Assembly (NCBI RefSeq): GCF_002277895.1 | Contig: NZ_CP022999.1 | Coordinates: 1,302,001 to 1,366,000, forward strand | Direction: 5' to 3' | From: Rhizobium sp. 11515TR | GTDB taxonomy: Bacteria; Pseudomonadota; Alphaproteobacteria; Rhizobiales; Rhizobiaceae | Length of the DNA stretch: 64,000 nt | Shown: one piece after another, positions 16,935 to 25,815 of the stretch | Layout of the letters: every line of letters starts with the position of its first letter | Position numbering within the stretch: position 1 is the first letter of the stretch | Made by a program: the position numbers and the translations under genes | Notes under the pieces: generated by a model | Told to the model about the DNA's origin: nothing | The model's database searches: none | What the model saw: only the letters and a program-made list of their open reading frames with translations

Positions 16935-18251
16935 ATGACGAAGAAGCAAGTCATTCTTGGAGCCCAATTTCCGGGTGTCAATAATTTCACGGTCTGGAGC
17001 GATCCGGCTGCAGGAAGTCAGATCGAGTTTTCATCCTTTCGCCATTTTGCCGAAACGGTGGAGCGAGGAAAATTCGACTTCATATTTCTGGCGGAAGGCT
17101 TGCGTATTCGTGAGCAGAAGGGGCGTTTTCACGAGCTGGATGTTGCCGGCCGGCCGAACACGCTTGCCATTCTGACGGCACTTGCCGCGATTACCGAACA
17201 TGTCGGCCTGATCGGCACACTGACGACCACCTTTAACGAGCCGTATGTATTGGCCCGGCAATTGGCGACGCTGGATATCCTGTCTGCCGGACGTGCCGGC
17301 TGGAATGTCGTCACTTCGCCCGACGCCTTTACCGGCGCGAATTTTCGCCGTGCTGACCATCTTCCCCATGAGCAGCGCTACGAACGTGCGCGTGGATTTA
17401 TCGAGGCCGCACAAAACATTTGGAGCAGCGATGAATTTTCGATCCGGTCCAAATATTTCGAGATTGCCGGACGGTCCGCGCTTGAGCGGTCGCCACAGGG
17501 CGCCCCTGTCATAGCCCAGGCCGGAGATTCCGACGAGGGAAGGGAATTTGCGGCTCGCCACGCCGACTTGATCTACTCTCGCCATGGCTCGCTTGAGGCG
17601 GGACAGGCCTTCTATGCGGATGTGAAGAAGCGCTTGGCGAGATATGATCGCAGCCCTGACGCTTTGAAAATCCTGCCTGGCGCCAATTTCGTCATAGGTG
17701 ACACACAGGAAGATGCCAGCGAGAAGCAGAAAGCGATACGTCTGCAACAAGTCAGTCCAAAGAGCGCGATCGTGTTTCTAGAGCAGGTTTGGAACAGGGA
17801 TCTTTCGAGCTATGATCCAGATGGACCGCTACCGGATATCGAACCGGATGTTTCCGGAGAGAGCCTGGTTCAAGGCCGCGCCAGCAATCAGGATATCAAA
17901 CGGCGACTGGAGACGGCGCGGTCGTGGCGCGAGATTGCCCAGCGGGATCGCCTCAGCATCCGCGAACTTGCCATTCGCGTTACCGCTCGAAAGCAGTTCG
18001 TCGGAACGCCGGAAAGCATCGCCGACGAGATCAATCGCTATGTGCAGGCTGACGCTGCGGACGGTTTCGTCTTCGCGCCGCACCTCACTCCAGGCGGCTT
18101 CGACGAATTCGTCGAAAAGGTCGTGCCGGTCTTGCAGGAGCGAGGCGTCTATCGCAGAGAATATGTCGCTGCGACCCTTCGCTCCAATCTTGGCCTGCCG
18201 GACCCGACGGAAGAAAGCCCGCCGCTGCGGCATCTTTCCCATACGGCATGA
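16935..18251 (+). CDS. NtaA/SnaA/DszA family FMN-dependent monooxygenase
   Basis: This 438-residue member of the NtaA/SnaA/SoxA/DszA group of luciferase-like monooxygenases has the characteristic opening (KKQVILGAQFPG), HVGLIGTLTTTFNEPYVLARQLATLD near residue 95, SAGRAGWNVVTSPD near 117, and NFRRADHLPHEQRYERA near 135. Enzymes of this group attack C-S or C-N bonds (dibenzothiophene sulfone, nitrilotriacetate, N-acetyl-S-alkylcysteines). With the preceding oxygenase and acetyltransferase it forms a three-gene cassette that is likely used for sulfur or nitrogen scavenging. Confidence 0.85.
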   Translation: MTKKQVILGAQFPGVNNFTVWSDPAAGSQIEFSSFRHFAETVERGKFDFIFLAEGLRIREQKGRFHELDVAGRPNTLAILTALAAITEHVGLIGTLTTTFNEPYVLARQLATLDILSAGRAGWNVVTSPDAFTGANFRRADHLPHEQRYERARGFIEAAQNIWSSDEFSIRSKYFEIAGRSALERSPQGAPVIAQAGDSDEGREFAARHADLIYSRHGSLEAGQAFYADVKKRLARYDRSPDALKILPGANFVIGDTQEDASEKQKAIRLQQVSPKSAIVFLEQVWNRDLSSYDPDGPLPDIEPDVSGESLVQGRASNQDIKRRLETARSWREIAQRDRLSIRELAIRVTARKQFVGTPESIADEINRYVQADAADGFVFAPHLTPGGFDEFVEKVVPVLQERGVYRREYVAATLRSNLGLPDPTEESPPLRHLSHTA

Positions 18252-18349
18252 TGGAGGTTATTGGTCGGATATATCAAGATTAACTCATGATGGCAGAGGG
18301 CATGGCATGATGCCGATCGTAAGCGCAGGCCATCCGGCCTACTCGTCCA

Positions 18350-18898
18350 CTAGAAGCTCGGCGGCGTGCATGCGCTGATGACTTCGCAGGGATATGGCCC
18401 GACACAGCGGAAGCGATGCGGGCGGCGACTTTCGAAGTAGTAGGCATCGCCCGGGCCGAGAATGCGGCGTTCGTCATCCACTGTCACCTCCAGGCGGCCG
18501 GTAAGCACGATGCCGCCTTCCTCTCCCTCATGCACCAGTGGCACCTTGCCGGTGTCGGCGCCCGGTTGATAGCACTCCTTCAAAATCTGAAGGCTGCGGC
18601 CGAAGAGGTTTTCGCCGATCTGCCGATAGGAAATCGGGCCTTTGCCGATTTCGACCAACTCCTCGGCCGCATAGAAAGCCTTTTTCGGTGCTTCCGGTTC
18701 GAAGGCGAAGAATTCAGCAAGGCCGATCGGGATGCCGTCGAGGATGCGTTTCAGCGCACCGACGGATGGATTGGCCGAATTGGATTCGATCAGCGAGATC
18801 GTCGAATTCGTAACGCCGGCACGCTTAGCGAGCTCACGCTGGGAGAGATTGTGCGCCAGGCGCAGATGACGTAGGCGATTGCCGATATCGACGGACAT
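18350..18898 (-). CDS. XRE family regulator with cupin domain (PuuR-like)
   Basis: This 182-residue protein has an N-terminal helix-turn-helix (LRLAHNLSQRELAKRAGVTNSTISLIE, residues about 10-37) and a C-terminal cupin (GEEGGIVLTGRLEV, GPGDAYYFESRRPHRF). PuuR-type regulators sense amines or amino acids. The ATG at 18898 was chosen because it matches where the HTH domain of relatives begins; the alternative at 18943 would add 15 residues. It is divergent from an omega-transaminase, which it probably controls through the palindrome at 18920-18933. Confidence 0.87.
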   Translation of the reverse strand: MSVDIGNRLRHLRLAHNLSQRELAKRAGVTNSTISLIESNSANPSVGALKRILDGIPIGLAEFFAFEPEAPKKAFYAAEELVEIGKGPISYRQIGENLFGRSLQILKECYQPGADTGKVPLVHEGEEGGIVLTGRLEVTVDDERRILGPGDAYYFESRRPHRFRCVGPYPCEVISACTPPSF

Positions 18899-18919
18899 GA
18901 CGGTCTCAGGTTTTAGATG

Positions 18920-18933
18920 TTCGAAATATCGAA
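18920..18933. promoter_or_regulatory. Palindrome TTCGA-AATA-TCGAA, candidate operator
   Basis: A perfect inverted repeat of five-base arms lies just upstream of the XRE-cupin gene and in front of the divergent transaminase, inside an AT-rich promoter region. It probably serves as the binding site for that regulator. Confidence 0.5.
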
Positions 18934-19041
18934 AATATCTCATGCGGTATAAGCAAAATCAATGAGTTAAATTCAGCAAGAAAAGGTCTTGTTCGGAACA
19001 GGAAAATCGCTGATGTCAGGGATAACGCAATGGAGGCGACC

Positions 19042-20376
19042 ATGGATAAGATCACGCATTCCAACACCCCTGTTCTCGATAATTTCTGGATGCCGTTCAC
19101 GGCAAACCGGCAGTTCAAGGCGGCTCCGCGCCTGCTCGCAGCCGCCGACGGCATGTATTATACCGATGTCGACGGCAAGAAGGTGCTCGATGGGACGGCA
19201 GGCCTCTGGTGCGTAAATGCCGGCCATGGCCGCAAGAAGATCGCGCAAGCGGTGGAACGTCAGTTGGCAACGATGGATTTTGCTCCGACCTTCCAGATGG
19301 GCCATCCCATTGCCTTCGACTTTGCTGCAAAGCTGGCCGCGCATGCACCTGGTGGGCCTGAGGCCGGGCTCGACCGCGTGTTCTTCACAGGCTCCGGCTC
19401 CGAGTCGGTCGATACTGCGCTGAAGATCGCCATCGCTTACCAGCGCGCCATTGGCCAGGGCACGCGTACCCGCATCATCGGCCGGGAAAAGGGCTATCAC
19501 GGCGTCGGCTTCGGTGGAATTTCCGTCGGCGGCCTCGTTAATAATCGCCGCGTCTTCCCGCAGATCCCTGCCGATCACATGCGTCACACTCTCGATATCG
19601 AGCGCAATGCCTTCAGCAAGGGTCCGCCGGCCCATGGCATCGAGCTTGCGGAAGACCTCGAACGGCTGGTCGCGTTGCACGGGGCTGAAACGATCGCCGC
19701 CGTCATTGTCGAGCCGATGTCCGGTTCTGCCGGCGTCGTTCTGCCGCCGAAGGGCTATCTGGAGCGGCTGCGCGCCATCGCCGACAAATATGGCATCCTG
19801 CTGATTTTCGATGAAGTGATCACCGGCTTCGGCCGCTTGGGCACCCCGTTTGCAACCGAATATTTCGGCGTTGTTCCCGATCTTGTCACGACGGCAAAAG
19901 GCATCACCAACGGCACGATACCGATGGGCGCCGTCTTTGCCAGCCGCAAGATCTATGATGGCCTGATGAGCGGTCCGGAAAACCAGATCGAGCTCTTCCA
20001 CGGCTATACCTATTCCGGCCATCCCGTCGCCTGCGCCGCCGGTCTTGCGACCATGGAAATCTACGAGGAGGAAGGCCTGCTGACGCGCGCGGCCGAACTG
20101 GCCGAGGACTGGCAGAATGCTCTGCATTCGTTGAAGGGCCTGCCGCATGTGGTCGATATCCGCAATCTCGGTCTCGTCGGCGCCGTAGAACTCGCGCCGC
20201 GTGATGGCGCGCCGGGCACGCGCGCCTATGATGTCTTCGTCGATTGCTTCCAGAAGGGCCTGTTGATCCGCGTAACCGGCGATATTATCGCTCTTTCTCC
20301 GCCGCTCATCATCGAGCGCGCAGAGATCGAAACGATCGTCTCCATGCTTGGCGATGCGTTGAAGCGGGCGGTCTGA
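19042..20376 (+). CDS. Class III omega-amino acid:pyruvate-type aminotransferase
   Basis: This 444-residue PLP enzyme of fold type I is closest in pattern to beta-alanine/omega-amino-acid:pyruvate transaminases. It has NFWMPFTANRQFK near residue 14, GTAGLWCVNAGHG near 51, FFTGSGSESVDTALK near 114, FDEVITGFGRLG near 256, and the PLP lysine Lys286 in TTAKGITNG. The ATG at 19042 is five bases after GGAGG. It faces away from an XRE-cupin regulator of the amine-sensing type, which suggests use of a terminal amine or beta-alanine-like compound as nitrogen source. The downstream formaldehyde dehydrogenase remnant is not part of an intact operon. Confidence 0.88.
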   Translation: MDKITHSNTPVLDNFWMPFTANRQFKAAPRLLAAADGMYYTDVDGKKVLDGTAGLWCVNAGHGRKKIAQAVERQLATMDFAPTFQMGHPIAFDFAAKLAAHAPGGPEAGLDRVFFTGSGSESVDTALKIAIAYQRAIGQGTRTRIIGREKGYHGVGFGGISVGGLVNNRRVFPQIPADHMRHTLDIERNAFSKGPPAHGIELAEDLERLVALHGAETIAAVIVEPMSGSAGVVLPPKGYLERLRAIADKYGILLIFDEVITGFGRLGTPFATEYFGVVPDLVTTAKGITNGTIPMGAVFASRKIYDGLMSGPENQIELFHGYTYSGHPVACAAGLATMEIYEEEGLLTRAAELAEDWQNALHSLKGLPHVVDIRNLGLVGAVELAPRDGAPGTRAYDVFVDCFQKGLLIRVTGDIIALSPPLIIERAEIETIVSMLGDALKRAV

Positions 20377-20419
20377 TAATTTCTGGACCTGACCGGCGCG
20401 GACAGCGTCGGTCGGGCTC

Positions 20420-20945
20420 GATAAGGATCGCTCTGCACATGCAGCCAAGGTTGGCTTCGAACTATCGATCTTTCCAGGAGCGATCGTCTGGGCGATATGA
20501 TCGCCGAAGTCGTCGGCATCCATGAAGTGGATAGTGCGATCGATGCAGTCGGCTTCGAGACGCGTGGTCATTCAGCAGCGAGCAGCCGGTGATCGTGCTC
20601 AATCAAATGATGGAGACGACACGAGCCGCCGGTTCGATCTGTATTCCCCGACTGTATGTAACGGAAGATCCCGGTGCCGTAGACAGTGCCGCGAAACAGG
20701 GCAGCCTGTCTCTACGCTTCGGTCTCGGCAGGGCAAAGGCACAATCCTTCCATACGGGACAGACGCCGGTGTTGAAATACAATCGCCAGCTCGAGCAGGC
20801 GATCCTGCAGGATAGGCTGCCGATTGCAGATATTGCCAACTCCGGGATCATTTCGCTCGAAGATGCTGAACAAGGACATGAGAGTTTCGATCAAGGTGTT
20901 GCAACGAAGTTTGTGCTGGATCCGTATGGCGAGCTGGCGAAGGCG
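20420..20945 (+). pseudogene. Remnant of glutathione-independent formaldehyde dehydrogenase (3' part)
   Basis: Several frames together reproduce the C-terminal part of FdhA-type zinc alcohol dehydrogenases. The pieces are DMIAEVVGIHEVDSAIDAV and VGFETRGHS (20490-20572), then after a frameshift RAAGSICIPRLYVTEDPGA, KQGSLSLRFGLGRAK, SFHTGQTPVLKYNRQLEQA and ESFDQGVATKFVLDP. The 5' half, with catalytic zinc ligands, is missing, and at least two frameshifts interrupt the rest, so no functional enzyme can be made. It directly follows the transaminase gene and marks a deletion or recombination scar. Confidence 0.8.
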
Positions 20946-21419
20946 CGTCGTAGAGAGGAAGAACTCACAGGATCATGGAGTGATCCCGAGGTGAATACAG
21001 ACCAAGGCCGGAGGTTGCTATCTCCACCCTCGGTCTCGTAGAGGTGAACGCATAAGAGTTTGCCGGACAACAAAGTGACGGGAAGAGCCAGAGACGGCAT
21101 CAACTACCCATCGACACGCCCGCAGGTTTGTGCGCCGCCATAGAGCATTTCCAAGCAAGTATGCGCCGCAGCACGCCTTGCCGAAGTTTTCCGATCATGT
21201 CCGGAAATTGCCAATCGGGTCGAAAAATTGGCGAAAATTGAGCGTCTTTGCTCTCCAAAGGCGGCTGCAAAGCCCGATTATCGGCAATAATGACGTATTA
21301 TGTTGCCATTATACATCTATCCTTTACATATATGCGGGCATCCATGCGGAGGAGCTTCGTCATCGCTTCCTAAGCAACGGCGGCTTGACAAAGAACGCTA
21401 ACCTGAAGAGATCGGATCA
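20946..21419. other. Intergenic region without recognisable gene
   Basis: This is about 470 bases after the formaldehyde dehydrogenase remnant. I find no convincing coding sequence. The region from about 21280 to 21330 is AT-rich and may contain the promoter for the Lys/Ala-tailed protein downstream. Confidence 0.45.
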
Positions 21420-22025
21420 ATGGCAAACTTTCTTGAGAAATGGACTTCAAAAAAGGCTGATAAGCCGAAGGCTGGCGCACGCAATGTTGTCGATACATTT
21501 CGTGCTCGAGTAGCGGAACAGAAGGCATATCTGGAGGAGTACGAGCGAGACGCGGCAGGCTTCAAGAAGTGGCGTTCCACTTGGTTTCAGCGTGTTCCCG
21601 GTGGCTTTGGTGTGACGGTCGGTCGTGACTCCGTCAATGCCGGTCGTGGATTGAGCTACGTCGTTGTCGACACGGTCAAGGACGTGGCTGAGTTTCTCGA
21701 TGATCTGGCCTTTCATGCCGAGAATGATGTCGGCTTCCAGCAGGCTCTCGAGCAGAACCGCCAACGTCGCGTCGCACTCCTGAACGCGGCAAAGACTGGA
21801 GGCAAGGCAACCGCCTCGAAGACGAAGGCGAAGGCTGCCAAGCCCGCGGCAGCGGTAAAGTCGGCCGCCGCCAAGCCTGCCGCTACCAAGGCAGCACCAA
21901 AAGCTGCGGCACCCAAAGCTACCCGGACAAAGGCTGCTTCCGTTGCTGCTCCCGCACCGGCTGCTGCAGAGGCAGCAAAGCCGAAACGCACGCGCAAGAC
22001 GAAGGCTGGAGGCGCGGCAGAATAA
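21420..22025 (+). CDS. Hypothetical protein with histone H1-like Lys/Ala-rich tail
   Basis: This 201-residue protein is not assigned to a known family. Residues 1-120 are mixed in composition and probably folded, with a charged helical opening and a segment GFGVTVGRDSVNAGRGLSYV. Residues from about 122 to 195 consist almost entirely of Ala, Lys, Pro and Thr in repeats such as KAAPKAAAPKATRTKAA, resembling the DNA-binding tails of H1/HU-like or PhaF-type proteins. The net positive tail suggests nucleic-acid or granule binding. The gene is monocistronic, followed by a good terminator at 22033. Function inferred from composition only. Confidence 0.7.
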   Translation: MANFLEKWTSKKADKPKAGARNVVDTFRARVAEQKAYLEEYERDAAGFKKWRSTWFQRVPGGFGVTVGRDSVNAGRGLSYVVVDTVKDVAEFLDDLAFHAENDVGFQQALEQNRQRRVALLNAAKTGGKATASKTKAKAAKPAAAVKSAAAKPAATKAAPKAAAPKATRTKAASVAAPAPAAAEAAKPKRTRKTKAGGAAE

Positions 22026-22032
22026 GACTAAG

Positions 22033-22056
22033 AAGCCCGCTTCGCGCGGGCTTTTC
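22033..22056 (+). terminator. Rho-independent terminator after the Lys/Ala-tailed protein
   Basis: Stem AAGCCCGC / GCGGGCTT with loop TTCGC is followed by a short T-rich tail, eight bases after the stop codon. Confidence 0.85.
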
Positions 22057-22537
22057 TTTGCTTGAGACATGCTTATGTCATCGAAGATGTGTAGCTGCGC
22101 CATCGAAACAAGCATCATGGCGCATGTATCCTCGACATTGCCGGCGCCAGGAATTGAACTGAACCGGAAGACGGATACGAGCCCAATAAGGTGACCATGC
22201 GGCTATTGGTGCTGACATATTGGTTGGAGCTCCCACTGCATCGGATCAAACCTGCAGATAGTTGATTGATGCAGCCGGCAGACCACGCGGCAATCGTTGT
22301 AGTGAGTGCTTCGTGGCAGCGGTATGAGACTGCCACAGGCAAACGTGCTGAGCGAGACTTCTCCTTGAGCTGAGCGATCGCGGTGTGGGCGCAATGACGT
22401 TCCGCTCGGAGAAGGCTCATTCCATGCCATGCAGCAATTCGAAAAGAGCGGGTACAGGCCGCTCCTTTCGGTCGATCTCACTTCTTCCCGCTAAAGGCCT
22501 TGATGGCGGCCGCGACTTCGTTCTTCGCCGGCTACAT
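22057..22537. other. Intergenic region without recognisable gene
   Basis: This is about 480 bases between a terminator and the end of the AraC regulator. The minus strand at about 22483-22533 reads as a short open stretch ending KAFSGKK, possibly the end of a lost gene, but it is too short to identify. Nothing else is supported. Confidence 0.4.
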
Positions 22538-23476
22538 CTACCCGAATGCGCGAACATTGCGGCGGATCGTCTGCGGCGGCTGGCCGAGCACGCGCAGGAA
22601 AGCGCGACGCATGCGCTCGCGATCGGCAAAGCCGACTTCGGTGGCGATTTCGTCCATCGAATGGCGGCCGTCTTCGATCATCAGTCGCGCAGCCTCCACT
22701 CGCATGTTCTCGATCGCCTTGGCGGGGGATTGGCCGGTTTCGCTACGGAAGACGCGATTGAACTGGCGTGGGCTGAGGCTTGCCGCCTCCGCGAGCTCCT
22801 CGACCGATACGATCTTGCGCAGGTTTCGTCCGGCAAAGTCGAGCGCGCGTTGAACACGGTCGGATTTCGGCTCCAGCTCGAGAAGTGTGGAAAATTGCGA
22901 CTGCCCGCCGGCGCGGCGGTGATAGACGACGAGCTTTCGGGCTACCGTTCGTGCCAGCTCTTCGCCGTGATCCTTCTCGATCATCGCAAGGGCGAGGTCG
23001 ATGGTGGCGGTCATACCCGCCGATGTCCAGATGGACCCATCGATGATGAAAATCTTGTCTTCATCGACCTTCAGCGCGGGGAAGCGATCCCGCAGCTCTC
23101 GCGCAAAGACCCAATGTGTCGTTGCGCGGCGACCATCGAGCAGGCCAGCTTCAGCCAGAGCAAAGGCGCCGGTACACGGAGCCGCGACGCGCCGGGCGGA
23201 TTTTGCGGCCTGACGGATATAGTCGAGGATCGCGGGAGATGTGGATGAAACTTCCGTCGCCGCACCGATGAAAAGAGAATCGAAAGCAGCGTCGTCAAAT
23301 GCTTCCGTTTCGACACTGAACCCCGCCGATGAGCGTACATACCCTCCTGCTTCCGATAGCAGCGTTACATGATATAGCTCCCTCCCGCTCGTCAGATTTG
23401 CAACCTCGAAGGCGGTCACTGCAGTAAATCCCATGACCTGAAAGCCGGGGAAGACGAGAAATCCGATGGAATGCAT
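22538..23476 (-). CDS. AraC family regulator with DJ-1/PfpI-like N-terminal domain (GlxA type)
   Basis: This 312-residue protein has an N-terminal class I glutamine-amidotransferase-like domain (IGFLVFPGFQVMGFTAVTAFEVAN, and the nucleophile-elbow region APCTGAFALAEAGLL). Two AraC helix-turn-helix motifs follow at the C-terminus (SVEELAEAASLSPRQFNRVF and MDEIATEVGFADRERMRRAF). Relatives such as GlxA and CdhR sense small nitrogenous metabolites. The ATG at 23476 matches the family start; a GTG at 23488 is possible. It is divergent from the SDR gene, which it likely activates. Confidence 0.88.
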   Translation of the reverse strand: MHSIGFLVFPGFQVMGFTAVTAFEVANLTSGRELYHVTLLSEAGGYVRSSAGFSVETEAFDDAAFDSLFIGAATEVSSTSPAILDYIRQAAKSARRVAAPCTGAFALAEAGLLDGRRATTHWVFARELRDRFPALKVDEDKIFIIDGSIWTSAGMTATIDLALAMIEKDHGEELARTVARKLVVYHRRAGGQSQFSTLLELEPKSDRVQRALDFAGRNLRKIVSVEELAEAASLSPRQFNRVFRSETGQSPAKAIENMRVEAARLMIEDGRHSMDEIATEVGFADRERMRRAFLRVLGQPPQTIRRNVRAFG

Positions 23477-23669
23477 GGCAAAGCTCACGGCTGGAAAAGG
23501 CGTTTATAGCATTTATCGGTCGCAGACGGCATCAATTTTCGACGATTCCAACCAGTGTTTACCGTTTCGATGTCTGAAAACGTGGTGAATATGACATTTA
23601 AGCCATAGACATTCGCGCCTATTGTTATTGCAGCGGAATAGTGACGCCGCAGGACAAGGAATGGAAACA

Positions 23670-24464
23670 ATGACAAATTCATCGGGCAAGGCATTGGTAA
23701 CGGGCGCTTCTTCGGGCATTGGCGCCGTCTATGCGCACCGGCTCGCCCATCGGGGCTACGACCTCATTCTGGTGGCGCGCAATGAAGACCGGCTTTCGGC
23801 GGTTGCGGATCGGCTGCGTACCGAGACGGGACGCAAGGTCGAAGTGATCGCCGTAGATCTCGGCTCGCCGAACGGGTTGCGTCGTGTGGAGCATGTGCTG
23901 AAGACGGATGAAGCGATCACGCTTCTCGTCAATAATGCCGGCTTTGGCGGGGCGGCACCCTTGTTGGAGGCCGATGTCGACAAGATGCAGCAGATGATCG
24001 ATCTGAATGTCACTGCACTCATGCGGCTGACCTATGCAGCGGTGCCAGGCTTTGTTCAGCGTGGCGGCGGTTCCCTCATCAATATCGCGTCGATCGTCGC
24101 AATCGCACCGGAATTGCTGAATGGCGTTTATGGCGGCACCAAAGCCTTCGTCCTTGCCTTCAGCCAGTCCCTGAAGCATGAGCTGGCAGACAAGAACATT
24201 CGCGTACAGGCAGTTCTGCCCGGCGCGACCGCAACGGAATTCTGGGCGGTCGCCGGCGTCCCCCTCGAACATCTGCCATCGGAGATCGTCATGTCGACCG
24301 AGGAGATGGTCGATGCCGCGCTGGTTGGCTTTGATCGGGGCGAACTGGCGACGATCCCGGCTCTCGAAGATGTTGATCTGCAGAAGGCCTATGAAGATGC
24401 ACGCCAGGCCCTGAAGCCCAATCTTTCAAGGTCTACCGCAGCTCGACGTTATCAAGTGAAGTAA
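23670..24464 (+). CDS. Short-chain dehydrogenase/reductase
   Basis: This 264-residue classical SDR has the NAD(P)-binding motif TGASSGIG at residues about 11-18, NNAG near residue 90, a catalytic Ser in NIASIVA, and YxxxK as YGGTK near residue 158. Start 23670 was chosen over 23661 because AGGA is nine bases upstream of it and directly abuts the other. It reduces or oxidises an unknown carbonyl or alcohol, and it is divergent from the AraC/DJ-1-type regulator. Confidence 0.87.
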   Translation: MTNSSGKALVTGASSGIGAVYAHRLAHRGYDLILVARNEDRLSAVADRLRTETGRKVEVIAVDLGSPNGLRRVEHVLKTDEAITLLVNNAGFGGAAPLLEADVDKMQQMIDLNVTALMRLTYAAVPGFVQRGGGSLINIASIVAIAPELLNGVYGGTKAFVLAFSQSLKHELADKNIRVQAVLPGATATEFWAVAGVPLEHLPSEIVMSTEEMVDAALVGFDRGELATIPALEDVDLQKAYEDARQALKPNLSRSTAARRYQVK

Positions 24465-24702
24465 GAATCTATCGAATGAATAGGGTGGCCGGCATTCACA
24501 TCATGCCGGCCGGTCATTCAAAAGCCATAAAACTGGTGAGGTTCGGAAAGACGGATCGACATGATCCAAGCATCGGCTGCATGGCATATAACTTAATACT
24601 ACTTATGCGTCAGGATATATCCCAGCCAGTATCGACGTCATCCATCAGGACCTGAATGAGAAGGTTCGCCGCGACCAAAGCAGATCTGCGAGGTTCAATG
24701 CG

Positions 24703-25767
24703 ATGTATTCCATCCAAGACCGCATTCCCGTTTCCATCGTCATCGCGAATTATAACTACGCGCATTTTCTAAGGCGCAGTATCGATAGCGCCTTGGAGCA
24801 GGATTACGACGATGCCGAGGTCATCGTCGTCGATGATGCATCGACCGATGCGACAGCTGATGTCATTGCCTCCTATGGCCCTCGAATAAAGACATGTCTG
24901 CGTGAGGTGAACGGTGGACATGCTGCGGCATTCAACACGGGCTTCGCATCCAGCCACGGCGAGATCGTGCTGTTTCTCGATGCGGATGATTATCTCTATC
25001 CGAATGCGGTATCAGAGGTTGTCGAAGCCTGGGAAGAGAAGACAGCCCAGGTGCAGTTCAGGCTGCATATCGTTGATGAACAGATGCATGTAAAGGATGT
25101 ATTTCCACCCGTAGAACTACCCTTCGATTCCGGCGACGTCACGCCGGAATTGCTGCGGAAAGGCCGCTATCAGACGACGGTTACCAGCGGTCTGGCATTC
25201 AAGCGTTCGGTGCTGGATAAGGTCATGCCGGTCCCGGAACCGGAGTTTCGCCAGGGCGCCGATGGATATCTTGCCACGGTTGCGCCGCTCCATGGCGAAG
25301 TGACGTCAATCGAAGATTGCCTCGGCGCCTATCGCATACATGGCGCCAATCATTCCGTCTTCGCCGAAAGGCTCGGTCAGCGCGCGCGCTGGCGCATAGC
25401 GCATGATTTCCGTCGGCTGGAGGCCCTATCGGATCAGGCAACGGAAATCGGATTGGATATGCCTGATGATGCCGGCCTGCACGATCCCGTCCATCTGGAG
25501 GAGCGTCTGGCATCGCTTTGTATCGACAGGGACAAGCATCCTGTCGCGAATGATTCCAGGCTTGCCCTTGCCGCGGCCGGCGCGGTTGCCAGTCTCAAGA
25601 TGAACGCATCGCGAAAGCGTCGCCTGATGCTGGCCGGATGGTTTCTTTCGATCGGCGTCCTGCCTCGGGATATGGCAAAGACCATCCTCTCGTGGAAGCT
25701 TGTGGCTTCGTCTCGGCCTCCGTTTCTGCTGCGTCTCTCGAAGACCATCCGGCATGCAATGGGATAG
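24703..25767 (+). CDS. Family 2 glycosyltransferase
   Basis: This 354-residue protein has a GT-A domain: VSIVIANYNYAHFLRRSIDSAL at the start, VIVVDDASTDAT near residue 40, and the metal-binding LFLDADDYLYP near residue 90. GT2 enzymes transfer sugars from nucleotide sugars to polysaccharide or lipid acceptors on the cytoplasmic face. The C-terminal third is helical and basic and may be membrane-associated. No polysaccharide operon surrounds it, although a secreted glycoside hydrolase is encoded just downstream on the opposite strand. Confidence 0.85.
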   Translation: MYSIQDRIPVSIVIANYNYAHFLRRSIDSALEQDYDDAEVIVVDDASTDATADVIASYGPRIKTCLREVNGGHAAAFNTGFASSHGEIVLFLDADDYLYPNAVSEVVEAWEEKTAQVQFRLHIVDEQMHVKDVFPPVELPFDSGDVTPELLRKGRYQTTVTSGLAFKRSVLDKVMPVPEPEFRQGADGYLATVAPLHGEVTSIEDCLGAYRIHGANHSVFAERLGQRARWRIAHDFRRLEALSDQATEIGLDMPDDAGLHDPVHLEERLASLCIDRDKHPVANDSRLALAAAGAVASLKMNASRKRRLMLAGWFLSIGVLPRDMAKTILSWKLVASSRPPFLLRLSKTIRHAMG

Positions 25768-25815
25768 CTGGATTCCGGGAGATATGGAGCACTAGCGCCA
25801 ATGATTGACCGTGAT

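Noticed and set aside
19042..20376. Functional link of the omega-transaminase to the hpa supercluster
   Set aside because: It is 26 kb away with its own regulator; similarity to the transaminase at 55904 is only at family level.
22140..22440. Transposase-like remnant in the gap after the Lys/Ala-tailed protein
   Set aside because: I looked for IS-type motifs and terminal repeats and could not identify any.
22483..22537. Possible end of a lost minus-strand gene (peptide ending KAFSGKK)
   Set aside because: Only about 17 codons, no identifiable family and an adjacent stop; cannot be supported as a gene.
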